A program made the translations under genes and the position numbers. A stretch of 64,000 nucleotides of DNA. It comes from Hyperoodon ampullatus. Its lineage: Eukaryota > Chordata > Mammalia > Artiodactyla > Ziphiidae. Location: NCBI GenBank assembly GCA_949752795.1, contig OX457064.1, positions 104,199,454-104,263,453 of the forward strand. Direction: 5' to 3'. Below are positions 43,106-53,575 of this stretch, in pieces; positions within the stretch are counted from its first letter, which is position 1; the number at the start of each line of letters is the position of its first letter. The notes below the pieces were generated by a model. That model ran no database searches. It was given only the letters and a program-made list of their open reading frames with translations, and was not told the DNA's origin.

Positions 43106-44278
43106 CATTCTGTAGGATAGATCAGTCTTCTGTGAATTTTATATTGTGAATGCCAGAGAACTGGATCATTCCATGCTGAATTGGTAAATTGGAATTGGAC
43201 TTTCTGATTTTTCAAAGCAGATTAGTTTTAACCCTGTGAAGTTCAGTAGCTCTAAGAGGATTACCTTGCACCTCTTGCTTTAATACAGTTGTCGGCAGCA
43301 TTCAGTTGGCTGCACCACTTCACCTGTCATCGTTAACAGAGAGGGGATTGAAGTCAGCTATTAGCCGGATTCCATTCACTGTCAGCAGGCGCGGCAGCTC
43401 TCGCATTGGTGCTGAGAACAGCAGTGGTAGAAGCTAGAAAGAAAAAGGTCAAGGAGGCAGGAGTAAAGGAAGAGTTACACCCTTGGCTGAATTTGTTGCA
43501 AGAGTTAGAGAAGCCATGGGGGACAGAAGGGAGTGTGTTGGGACAGGTGGACCGAGGGCCTCGGGTACCTTGGGCAGCAGGCCTGCTGCCCTCCCAGTCC
43601 TGGCATCCGAACCCTGTTTGTCCTTACAGAGGCTCTGTTCACAAGGTGAAGTTCAAGATGCAAAGTGGCTTCCAAAGAGAGAAGGGGGCTTGTCTGTACA
43701 TGTGTGGCTGTGTGGAGAGTGCCGGAACAGGGCCTTTCTGGTTCTGGGGGGAACAGAGGGGAGGCACCCCCCAGGCAGAGGGGGCTGGGAGAGCGGGCTG
43801 GGAACGTGGAGAAGGGCCAGCACTTGTATCTTAAGGAACTGTCATTTTATTTTGCAAACGGGGAACCTTCGCATTGTTTCCCAGGCTCCCTCAGGGGCCT
43901 TGTCCCAGACTAGAGAGTCGCCGAGCCCTGTCCTGGTCCACCAGGGCAGCCCTGCCTGTATCTTATTTATTTGAGCTTCTGTGCAGAATTTGCTTGATTG
44001 TTTGAAGAAAGGTTTTCTCTACCTATTTTTTCTTTTCCTTTAAGTTGTTGGAGAAAGTTGAGAGTCATTGAAAAGTTTCAGGCAGAGGAGTGTATGTGTG
44101 GTGATCACATCCATAGAAAGAGGATGTGGGAGGGGTCAGGAGAAAGTGAGTACATTTTAGACAGTTGATGTTTGAAGAGTTCAGGTGTAAACGTCCTGTA
44201 GGCAGCAGGGTAAAAGGTTTGATGCTCTGGGGGAAGGTCTAGACTGGAGACAGGGATTGAGCCCAGAGATGCTTTTGT
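43106..44278. other. Intronic stretch, no recognised features
   Basis: 43400-43960 is moderately GC-rich with overlapping frames of 82-163 codons, none resembling a known protein. No splice-supported exon was found. Confidence 0.4.
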
Positions 44279-45154
44279 TTCTGAATGTCTTTTAAATCTT
44301 TATTTTGGAAAACAAAAGAAAGAACGAAAGATAATATAACAAAGACCCATTTACCTACCACCGGGAATGAACGAATGTTAACACAGTTGCACCTTGTAAG
44401 TACCTACTACAGGCTTACATCCGTGTGCGCGCCAGCCCCCTTTCCTCTCCTGTCCTTCCCCGCTCTCCCTCCTTTGCTGGACATTAGCTGTATTCAGTCC
44501 GCACTTCATCCTTATGTTACAGATGCAGGACACAACGACAGTATGTAGTATTTTGTGAATTTAAACATTTCCAAAATGATAATTATACTGTAAATAACTT
44601 TCTACATTGGTTTTTTTTAAACCCTCAATATTTTGTTTTCAAGATGTATCAGTGTTGCTATATACAGATCTAGATCAGAAATCTAATACGTGAATCTACA
44701 TTTGGGCATTTTCCAGTTTTTTCTCTGCTGTACAATGATACAGTAAGTATCTTCTTATCCATATGTGCTAGTTTCCCAAGAGAAAACATGAGAAACGGGG
44801 TTGTTTCATCACTCAGGTGTGCACCTCTTCAGCCTTGTCAGCTATTGCCAAACGGCTTTTCCGAGCGCCTGGACTGATTTAAATGCCCATCAGCAGTGGA
44901 TGGGTGTTTCTGATTCTGCACATCCTTGATGACAGTTGATCTTATTTGACTTAAATTTTTGCCAGTCTAATGAATGTAAAATGATGTCTCATTTTATAAG
45001 TCTGCATTTCTCTGATTACTAGGAAGGTTGAGCACCTTTCATTGTCTGTGTATTTGCCCATTTTTCTGTTGCATTTTTTTGTCTTTTTTATGGAGTTACA
45101 GAAACTCTGTGTATACTTTGAATACTAATGTCTTATAAATATCCTCTTCTATTT

Positions 45155-45511
45155 TATTTATTTATAATTAATTTATTAATTTATTTATTTTTGGCTGCGT
45201 TGGGTCTTCGTTGCTGCGCGTGGGCTTTCTCTAGTTGTGGCGAGCGGGGGCTACTCTTCGTTGTGGTGCGCGGGCTTCTCATTGCAGTGGCTTCTCTTGT
45301 TGCGGAGCACAGGCTCTAGGTGTGCAGGCTTCAGTAGTTGTGGCACGTGGGCTCGGTAGTTGTGTCTCGTAGGCTGTAGAACGCTGGCTCAGTAGTTGTG
45401 ACGCACGGGCTTAGCTGCTTCGCGGCATGTGGGATCTTCCCGGACCAGGGCTCAAACCCGTGTCCCCTGCATTGGCAGGGGGATTCTTAACAACTGCACC
45501 ACCAGGGAAGT
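45155..45511 (-). mobile_element. CHR-family SINE, long form
   Basis: TTTA-rich tail, tttttggctgcgttgggtct, ttgtggcgagcgggggctac, repeated agttgtg blocks, ggaccagggctcaaacccgt (box B with A for G) and ccaccagggaagtccc on the reverse strand. Flanks share cctcttct (45143-45150 and 45513-45520). Confidence 0.91.
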
Positions 45512-46053
45512 CCCTCTTCTCCTATTTTAAGATGTCTTTAAAATTATTTTTTAATCCCAGAAGTTTAAAAGTTTCATGTAGTTCAGTTTTTCAGTCTTAC
45601 CTTTTTTATAATTTGTTTCTATTAAAAAATGCATTTATAGTCTAAAGTCATAAAGACTGTCTGTATTTTCTTCTAAGAAAAAAAATGTTTTTTTATGGTG
45701 TGGGAGAGAGAGTTAGTTGTTTTCCAAATGGAAGGCCAGTTGCCCCAGCACCACTTATTGGAGGGTGCCTCTTCAATCATATTGAGGCACTGTGTATGGT
45801 TGGGAATATTTATGGTGTTTTTCTGTTGCAAATTCATACTGTATTAAATACTATTACTTTGGCATGTCTCTTTATATCCGATAGGTCTGGTTCCTTCTCC
45901 TTTTTCTTTCTCAGAGTAGGTTTGACTATTCTTAGGCCCTTACTCTTTATCATAAATTTTAGAATCAGTTTAAGGTCAATGAAAAATTATGATGGGATTT
46001 TGATTAGAGACACATTGAATTTGTAGATTAATTTGGGAAAAACTTGATATCTT

Positions 46054-46242
46054 GGGACTTCCATGGTGGTCCAGTGGGTAAGACTCCACACTCCCAATGC
46101 GGGGTGCCTGAGTTCGATCCCTGGTCAGGGAACTAGATCCTGCATGCATGCAGCAACTAAAGATCCTGCATGCTGCAACGAAGATCCCGCATGCCACAAC
46201 GAAGACATGGCGCAGCCTAAATAACTAAATATTAAAAAAAAT
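46054..46242 (+). mobile_element. CHR-family SINE, minimal form with three internal repeats
   Basis: gggacttccatggtggtcca, gagttcgatccctggtcagg (box B), then three gatcc..gcatg..gcaac.aa units at 46136-46204, then an A-rich tail. The 10-bp duplication ttgatatctt lies at 46044-46053 and 46243-46252. Confidence 0.9.
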
Positions 46243-46642
46243 TTGATATCTTTATGAATTGAATTTTCCTATCCAGGAGTATGGTATATATGTTTTATTG
46301 TTTTTTCATGTTTCTTATGTTTTTCAGTAATGTTTTTCAGTATCCTTTAAAAAGCTCATACATACCTTTTGCCATATTTATTTTTAGGTACCTTTATTTT
46401 TTTTGCTGTTGTGAATTTTTTTTTAATTAAATTTTCTAATTGTTGCCACCATAGTAGGAATGCTGCTGAATTTTTAAAGTTGTTTTTGAATCCAACAGTC
46501 CTGCTGCCCTGTCTTATTTGTTCAAATAGCTTGCAGGTTCTCTTAAGTTTTCTATGCAAGCTATTGTATTAACTGCAAATAATGGTTATTTTGTCTCTTC
46601 CAACCCCAGTACTTCATATTTTTTTCTTGATCTGGCTGCACT

Positions 46643-46690
46643 GGCTAGAACTTCTATCAGTGGCTAGAACTTCTGTCAGTGACTAGAACT
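46643..46690. repeat. 19-bp tandem repeat, about 2.5 copies
   Basis: ggctagaacttct recurs at 46643 and 46662, with a third partial copy (gactagaact) at 46681. It lies inside the antisense L1M. Confidence 0.88.
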
Positions 46691-47285
46691 GGGGATAGCT
46701 GGTGCTTTTGTCTTTCTGTTTTAAAAAGAATGATTTTACTGTTTCACTAGTGATTGCTGTAGGCTTTTGTGGAAATGCTTTTTCAGGTTAATACAGTGCC
46801 GTTGTATCCCTAGTTTACTAAGAGATTAAAAAAAATTTTTTTAAAATTATGAATAGATGTTGACATTTAAGGCTTTTTGTGTATCTCTTGAGATGATTAT
46901 GTGGTTTTGACACTTAGGCTCCTAATATGAATTACATTGATATATTTTTCAAATGTTGAACACTTTTATTTTATTCTTGAGATAAACCCTACTTGGTTAT
47001 GAAATATCAAGTACATGCTGAATTGTATTTGCAAATATTTATTTGGGATTTTTCTATCAATGTTCAAAAGTGAGATTAGTCTATAATTTTCTTTATTTTG
47101 TACTAGTTTTGTTTGGTTTGTACATCAAAATTATACTGGCTTTATGAAATGAGGTTGTTAGCTTTCTTTTCTGTTCTTTGGAATAGTTTATATAAGTTAG
47201 GAATTATTGTTTGAAGGTTTAGTAAAATGTTTGACATTCTTTTGAGAAATATACTGGATATTTTTATTTTAAAAATTACTGTTGT

Positions 47286-47576
47286 TGGGATTTCCCTAGT
47301 GGTCCAGTGGCTAAGGCTCTGCTCTCCCAATGCAGGGGCCCCGGGTTTGATCCTTGGTCAGGGAACTAGATCCCACATGCCGCAACTAAGAGTTTGCACG
47401 CTGCAACTAAAGTTCCCACATGCTGCAACTAAAAGATCCCACATGCTGCATCTAAAGATCCCGCATGCCGCAACGAAGATCCCACGTGCAGCAACAAAGA
47501 TCCTGTGTGCCGCAACTAAGACCTGGCACAGCCAAACAAACAAATAAACAAACAAATAAATAAATGTTAAAAAATA
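47286..47576 (+). mobile_element. CHR-family SINE with seven internal 20-23 bp repeats
   Basis: gggatttccctagtggtcca, cgggtttgatccttggtcag (box B), then seven tandem units of the form gatcccacatgctgcaacta at 47369-47521, then gacctggcacagccaaacaa and an A-rich tail of CAAA/TAAA. The 11-bp duplication attactgttgt lies at 47275-47285 and 47577-47587. Confidence 0.92.
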
Positions 47577-47934
47577 ATTACTGTTGTCTGTCAACTGCTG
47601 TAGCAAGTGTTCTTGAGATATAGAATTTTTATCTAAATCTTTAGGTATATTCTTCCTTAGATATACTCTCCCTGATAATCTTCCTTAGATTGCTTTCTGA
47701 TGACTTTTTAGCACTTGGAGAATAGCCTGTGTCTTCTGGTTATACACATTCTATACCCATACAGTTTTTTTTTTTTTTTTGATCTGCAGAACTTTTTTTA
47801 CCTTGTTCTTTATTAAGTTTAATCTTGTTAGTTTTGATTCATCATTATAGCTAACTGAGGTGCTTTGTTTTTTAATTTGTTTAAATAATTTACAAGCTCA
47901 TACATACCTTACAACTGTATTTTATTTGTGTTTA

Positions 47935-49140
47935 AAATATTTTATTTTGAAATATATAGAGTCACAGGAAGTTGTAAAGAGAGTTTAGAGAGGTCCTGTG
48001 TACCCTTTTTCCTGTTCTCTCCAAAGGTTACATCTTACACAATCATAGTACAATATCAAAACCAGGAGTTTGACGTTGGAACAGTGTAAGTGCAGTTCTC
48101 TGTCATTTTATCCCATGTGTAGATGCCTGTAACCACCACTGCAGTCACGATATAGCACTATTTCATCACCACAAAGAAGTTGTGTTATTTCTTGATAATT
48201 ACACGTGTTATTATTTTATTATTACACGTGTTATTTCCCATGTTGTTTCTTGATAATTACACGTATATCCCTCCCCTCCACCGTCCTTGCCCACTGACCA
48301 CCACTAATCTGTTTCCGTCTCCATAATTTTGCTGTTTAGAGGATGTTATAGAGATGGAGTAATACAGTATATGTGTCCTTTTGAGATTAGCTTGCTCATT
48401 TGGCATAAAGCCCTTGGGTGCCATCCAGGTTGTTGCATGTATCAGTAGATTGTCCCTTTTTATTGCCGAGTGGTATTATTCCAGTGTGTGGATGTGTACC
48501 ACAGATGTTTAAACATTCTTCTTTTGAGGGGCATCTCGGTTATTTCCAGTTTTTAGCTGTTACAAATATAGCTGCTATGAACAGTTGTGTACAGGTCTTT
48601 GCGTGGACATAATTTTTCATTTCTCTGGATAAATCCTGTGCATAGCACAAGTTGTATGGCAAGTTTGTGTTTAGTGTTTTTCAGTAACTACCAGAGCGCT
48701 TTCCACAGTGGCTGTGTCATTTTGCACTCCCACCAGCTATGTATGAGAGAGCCAGCTTCACCTTGACAGCGTTTGCCATTGTCACTGGTTTACTTTATCT
48801 GTTCCGGTAAGTATGCAGTGATGTCTCATTCTCCTCCTTATTTTTGTTTCCCTAACGGCCAGTGATGGCAAACATCTTTTCATGTGCTTATTTGCCATCT
48901 GAATATCGTCTTTGAAATGTCTCTTCGTGTCTTTTGCTCTTTTTTTAATAATGTTGCTTGTATTTTTACTGTTAAGTTTTCAGGGTTCTTTGTATATACT
49001 AGATATGAGTCGTTTGTCAGACATGTGGTTTGCAAGTAATTTCTCCCATCATTTAGCTTGTCTTTTCATCCTCTTCACAGGGTCTTTTGCAGAGCAAAAG
49101 TTTTAACTTTCGATGAATCAGCTTTTTGATTCATTGATTT
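47935..49140 (-). mobile_element. Old L1M 3' end, antisense
   Basis: aggaagttgtaaagagagtt, aaaggttacatcttacacaa, tcatagtacaatatcaaaac, caggagtttgacgttggaac, ttgctcatttggcataaagc, gccatccaggttgttgcatg, attgccgagtggtattattc, tcggttatttccagttttta, cactcccaccagctatgtat and atctgaatatcgtctttgaa are antisense to an L1M 3' UTR and ORF2 end. A local 58-bp-period duplication lies at 48183-48264. Confidence 0.86.
48183..48264. repeat. Local direct duplication, 24-bp unit
   Basis: tgttatttcttgataattac (48183) and tgttgtttcttgataattac (48241), each followed by acgt, with a third partial attattacacgtgttattt between them. Confidence 0.85.
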
Positions 49141-50009
49141 TTCTCTATTTTTTCTGTTTTAAATTTCATTAATTTCTGCTCTTTATTTCCTTCCATTTTC
49201 TTGCTTTGGGTTTATTTTACTCTTCTCGGTTCTTAAGGTGGGAACTTAGATTATTGATTTGAGACTTCTTCTTTTTTCTAATGTAAGCATGTAGTGTTAA
49301 AAATTTCCTTCTTAGCACTACTCTAGCTATGTCCCACACATTTTAATATTTTGTATTTTAATTTTCCTTCTGTTCATGCAGTTTTTATTTTCCCTGAGAC
49401 TTCCTCTTTGATCCATGGATTATTCAGACCTATGTTGTTTAGTTTCCAAGTATTTGGGGGATTTTCTCATTATCTTTCTGTTATTGATTTCTGAGTTAAT
49501 TCCATTGTAGTCAGAAAGCACACTCTTATGGTTTTAATTCTTTTAAACTTGTTGAGGTTCGTTTTATGGTCCAGTGTTAGATTTATTTTGGTCCCATGTG
49601 CACTTGAAAACAATGTGTGTTCTGTTCTTGTTGGGGGGAATGTTCTCTTCATGTCGGTTAGATCCTGTAGGTTGATGGTGTTGAGTTCTTCTATATCCTT
49701 GCTGATTTTCTCTCTACTTGTTCCATCACTAGTTGAGAGAGAGGTAAAGTCTATATCTATAATTATGGACTTGTCTTTTTCTCCTTTGCGTTTTTGTTTC
49801 ATGTTTTGCAGCATTCTTTGGTACACACACATTTGGGATTGCTCTGTCTTGACAGATTGACTACTGCTATTTAATGTCCCTTTCTATCAGTGGTAATTTT
49901 CTGTGCTATAAAGTTTACTTTTTCTGATAGCAGTATGGCCACTCATACTTTCTTTGATTAATATTTTTGTGGAGTACCTTTTTCCATCTTTCTAGTTTTA
50001 ACCTATATA

Positions 50010-50703
50010 CAGGCATACCTTGGAGATGTTGTGGGTTTGGTTCTAGACCACTGCAATACAGTGAATATCACAATAAAGCGAGTCACACGAAATTTTGGTT
50101 TCCCAGTCGATTTAAAAGTTATGTTTACACTGTACTGCCATCTGTTAAGTGTGCTATAGCATATGTCTAAAAAAACAGTGTACGTACCTTAATTAAAAAA
50201 TACTTTATTGTGGGCTTCCCTGGTGGCGCAGTGGTTGAGAGTCTGCCTGCCGACGCAGGGGGTGTGGGTTCGTGCCCTGGCTCGGGAGGATCCCACATGC
50301 TGCGGAGCAGCTGGGCCCGTGAGCCATGGCCGCTGAGCCTGCGTGTCCGGAGCCTGTGCTCCACAGTGGGAGAGGCCACAGCAGTGAGAGGCCCACGTAC
50401 TGCAAAAAAAAAAAAACAAAAAAACTTTATTGCTAAAAATTGCTAACCATCATCTGAGCCTTCAGCAAGTCATAGTAGTAACATCAAAGATCACTGATCA
50501 CAGATCCCCTTAACAAATATAGTAATGATGAAAAAGTTTGAAATATTCTGAGAATTACCAAAATGTGGCACAGAGACATGAAGTGAGCAAATGCTGTTGG
50601 AAAAGTGGCACCAGTAGACTTGCTTGACTCAGGGTTGCCAGAAACCTTCAATTTGTAAAAAAGACTAAATAAAAGCAAAGCACAGTAAAACCAGGTGTGC
50701 CTG
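50010..50703 (+). mobile_element. Tigger1-derived short DNA transposon, split by a SINE
   Basis: The left inverted repeat caggcataccttgg and the right end (reverse complement caggcacacctgg) are flanked by TA at 50008-50009 and 50704-50705. Between them are the two ends of Tigger1 as I recall them: aatatcacaataaagcgagt, aaaaaaacagtgtacgtacc, catcatctgagccttcagca, catcaaagatcactgatcac, gtttgaaatattctgagaat and gcaaatgctgttggaaaagt. The transposase is deleted, leaving about 470 bp plus the SINE at 50211-50423. Confidence 0.9.
50211..50423 (+). mobile_element. CHR-type SINE, short modern form, inside Tigger1
   Basis: tgggcttccctggtggcgca, tgtgggttcgtgccctggct (box B), short body and A-tail with one C. 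The 9-bp duplication actttattg lies at 50202-50210 and 50424-50432. Confidence 0.95.
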
Positions 50704-50947
50704 TATATTGTTATATTTGAAGAGAGTTTCTCATAGACAATGTAGAGTTCAGTCATGTTTTTTTAATCCACTCTACCAATATCTGTCTTTTAACTGGTGT
50801 GTTTAGACCATTACATTTATTGTGATTATTGATTAGTTCTTTTTCTGTTTGTTCTTGCTGTTTTTCATTTCTTTGTTTTGTTTTACCTAACTTCCTATGG
50901 ATTACTTGAGTATGTTTTAGAATTTCATTTTGACTTACCTGTGGTGT

Positions 50948-51129
50948 CTTATTTATTTATTTATTTAGGTTGCGCTGGGTCTTAGCTGTGCCACGTGGGA
51001 TCTTTGTTGTGGCATGCAGGCTCATAGTTGCAGCATGTGGGAATCTAGTTCCCTGACCAGGGATTGAACCCAGGCCCCCTGCATTGGGAGCGCAGAGTCC
51101 CAACCACTGGGCCACCAGGGAAGTCCCAT
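50948..51129 (-). mobile_element. CHR-family SINE, minimal form with internal repeats
   Basis: TTTA tail at 50949-50967, then three inverted gc.tg.gg. units (50968-51050), tgaccagggattgaacccag (box B) and ccaccagggaagtccc. The duplication ctgtggtgt lies at 50939-50947 and 51132-51140. Confidence 0.9.
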
Positions 51130-51811
51130 ATCTGTGGTGTTTTGAGTGCTTCTCTCTGTGTAGCTTTTTAAGTGGTTGGTCTAGCTATTATCTTATATAT
51201 ACATAGCTTTTCTTCGTCTGTGGTGTCAGCATTTACCAGTTTCAGTGACATGTAGAAACCTTATCTCCCTTTATGTCCCTTTACCCTCCTCCCTTTCTGT
51301 TATAATTGAGGTTATACATTGAGAAGCACATTAGCATTATAACTTTTGCTTTGACTGCCAAACATAACTTAGCAAACACAAGAGGAGAAGGAAAGTAATT
51401 GTAATTTCCATATTTTTGCTCTTGTTCTTCCTTTCTTCCTGATGTTCCAGGATTCCTTCTTTTATCATTTCCTCTCTGTTTAGAGAACTTTCTTTAGCCA
51501 GTCTTTTAGAGTAGATATGTTGGTGACAAATTCTGTTAGTTTTTGTTCATCTGAGAATGTCTAGATTTGCTCCTCATTTTTGAAGGAAATTTTGCTGAAT
51601 ATAGAATCCTGAGTGGGCAGTTCTCGCAACACTTGAAAATATGCAACTTCCTTTTGGGCTACCTGATTTCTGATGAGAAATTTGCTGGAGGCGTTCAGAA
51701 TTTTTTCTTTGCTCTTTAGTTTTTGGATTTTTTTGGGTTTATCCTCTTTGGAGTTTATTCAACCTTAAATTTATAGGTTTATTTTATTTTTTTGCCAAAT
51801 TTGCCAATTTT

Positions 51812-51925
51812 TTTTTTTTTTCTCACCACACAGCTTGCAGGATCTTAGTTCCCCAACCAGGGATCGAACCCAGGTCCCCTGCAGTGGAAGCGCGGATTAC
51901 TAACCACTGGGCCACCAGGGAATTC
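51812..51925 (-). mobile_element. CHR-family SINE, minimal form
   Basis: Poly(T) at 51809-51822, cacacagcttgcaggatctt, accagggatcgaacccaggt (box B) and gccaccagggaattcc. The flanking duplication is ccaaatttgcc/caattttt (51795) versus ccaaatttgacaaattttt (51926). Confidence 0.9.
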
Positions 51926-53204
51926 CCAAATTTGACAAATTTTTAATCATAATTTCTTTGGATGCTTTTCCAGCCCTACCTCCTTTCTCCTCTCATCTGG
52001 GACTCGGAATACATGAATATTAGATCTGCTGTTGTCCAGCCCACATGTCCCTGAAGCCCTGTTCATTTGTTTTTCAGTCTGTTTTCTCTTTGTTGTTCAG
52101 GTTGGGTTATTTCTGTTGCTGTCTTCAAGTTCATTGACTTTCTCCTGTCGTTTTCTGCTGCTGAGCTCATCCATTGACATTTTTATTTCAGGTATTGTGT
52201 TTTCTGGTTCTAAAATTTATGTGGGTTTTGTCTTTATATCTTTTATCTTTGCTGTGACTTTGTGTTCCTTTGCTGACTTCCTTTTATTTTTCATTTGTTT
52301 CAGGTGCATTTGTAGTTGCTCATTGAAGCATTTTATGATGGCTCCTAAAATCTTGTTTGGTAATTGTATTATCTGTGTCATCTCAGTGTTGGTATCTATT
52401 GATCATCTTTTCTCATTTTACTTCAGATATTCCTGGTTCTTGCTATGGCGAGAGTTTTTTTTTTTTTTTATTGAAACCTGGACATTTTGGGTATTATATT
52501 ATGAGATTCCAGATCTTATTTAAATCTTACGCTTTGGCAAGTCATTTCTGATATCGCTCCAGCAGGGGAAGGGGGATACCCTTTGTTAATGCCAGTTTGG
52601 GGCTGAAGTTCAGGTTTTCCTCTTGGCCGTTGTTGACACTCATTTGGGGAGGGGCTCCATGTTGCTGCTGAGTGTGGGCAGGGGATCAGACCCCTGACTA
52701 GGGCTCTGCAGGTACCATCCGCCGGGAGGGTGAGGGGTGGAAGTGCTGGCTTTCCACCGGGCCTCCTCTGGCAGGACCCCGGCGTGGAGGCAGAGGGGTG
52801 GAATGAGTCCAGGCTCCCGCGTGGTGTCTACACTGCGCGTGGGGGGTTTGTTTTTCTGTCGTGTTTGACTGGAGTTGGGCAGTTGTATGTTTTCACTTCC
52901 CCTTTCACCTCCTTTGGCTGGAGACAGCAGGCTTTGGGGGACTGTGTTTGTTTGTTCCCATTGGTGTTTCTGGGTTGTTGGCTTCCCTGGCAGCCAGTGT
53001 AGGACACATGAAACAAATGAAAACCTAAAAGTCACCAGCGTGTTGTTCCTTGGGTCCTGAGGTCTCTAGCCAGTCTGCTGCTTTCTCTTCACCGCTCAGC
53101 ATTTTTATGTTTCTTTTCAAATATAAAGTCCAGGGATTCTAGCTGCGCTTAGTGAGAGGAGTAGGGAAAAGTATGTTTACTCCACCTTTCCAGAAGAAGT
53201 CCAA

Positions 53205-53575
53205 ATTTAATTAATTTTGAATAAATAATACATTCATGTGACATACAAATTAAATGCTGTAAAAAGATGCACAGTGAAAATTAACTCTCTACCACCCACT
53301 TCCCCTCTTAGATGGCAGCTACTGTTTCTGGTTTCTTCCTTCCTGAGGTAACTCTACATGTACCAGCAAATATACACAGACATGTTTTTACCTAAGTGGT
53401 GGCATACCACGGACACTGTTTTGCACCTTGCTTTTTTTCTCCTGATGCTCCATCTTTGAGAACGTTGTGGGTCACTTCATGAACTCCTTCATTGCTTTTC
53501 GTGGCCTCATGATACTCCATTGCATGGAGATGCCACATGTGTGTAAGCTGTTGGAATGTTTAGGTGCTGATCCTG
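53205..53575 (-). mobile_element. Old L1M-type 3' end, antisense
   Basis: actctctaccacccacttcc, gcagctactgtttctggttt, accagcaaatatacacagac, ctgttttgcaccttgctttt, gcctcatgatactccattgc and gagatgccacatgtgtgtaa are antisense to an L1M 3' UTR. Confidence 0.76.

Larger units (their letters stand above)
44280..47930 (-). mobile_element. Old L1M 3' UTR and ORF2 region, antisense
   Basis: 44280-45120 reads as an antisense L1M 3' UTR (tttacctaccaccgggaatg, tgtgctagtttcccaagaga, cccatcagcagtggatgggt, aggttgagcacctttcattg). 45525-47270 and 47590-47930 are ORF2-side (cccagcaccacttattggag at 45745, ttttaaagttgtttttgaat, gttaatacagtgccgttgta). SINEs at 45155, 46054 and 47286 cut it. It may be one old element. 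Confidence 0.75.
49140..53200 (-). mobile_element. L1M 5' half (ORF2 N-terminus, upstream and 5' UTR), antisense
   Basis: The reverse strand at 49470-49832 encodes an L1 endonuclease-domain remnant containing HKTNLNKFKR and, shifted in frame, the SDHNG region. 49900-50005 and 50706-51800 continue toward the L1 5' end. 52590-53180 carries GC-rich antisense 5' UTR blocks (gggcaggggatcagacccct, ggtggaagtgctggctttcc, ggaggcagaggggtggaatg). It is interrupted by the Tigger1-derived element and three SINEs. Non-functional. Confidence 0.8.

Noticed and set aside
43406..43974. Overlapping frames of 142, 163 and 82 codons in intron 2
   Set aside because: Overlap in several frames of one GC-rich patch; no splice signals or domain.
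47340..47530. CRISPR-like regular repeats
   Set aside because: Units are contiguous without spacers, lie between the head and tail of a SINE, and the genome is mammalian.
49470..49832. 120-codon reverse frame that looks like a conserved protein
   Set aside because: It is a remnant of the L1 endonuclease domain, already covered by the antisense L1M.
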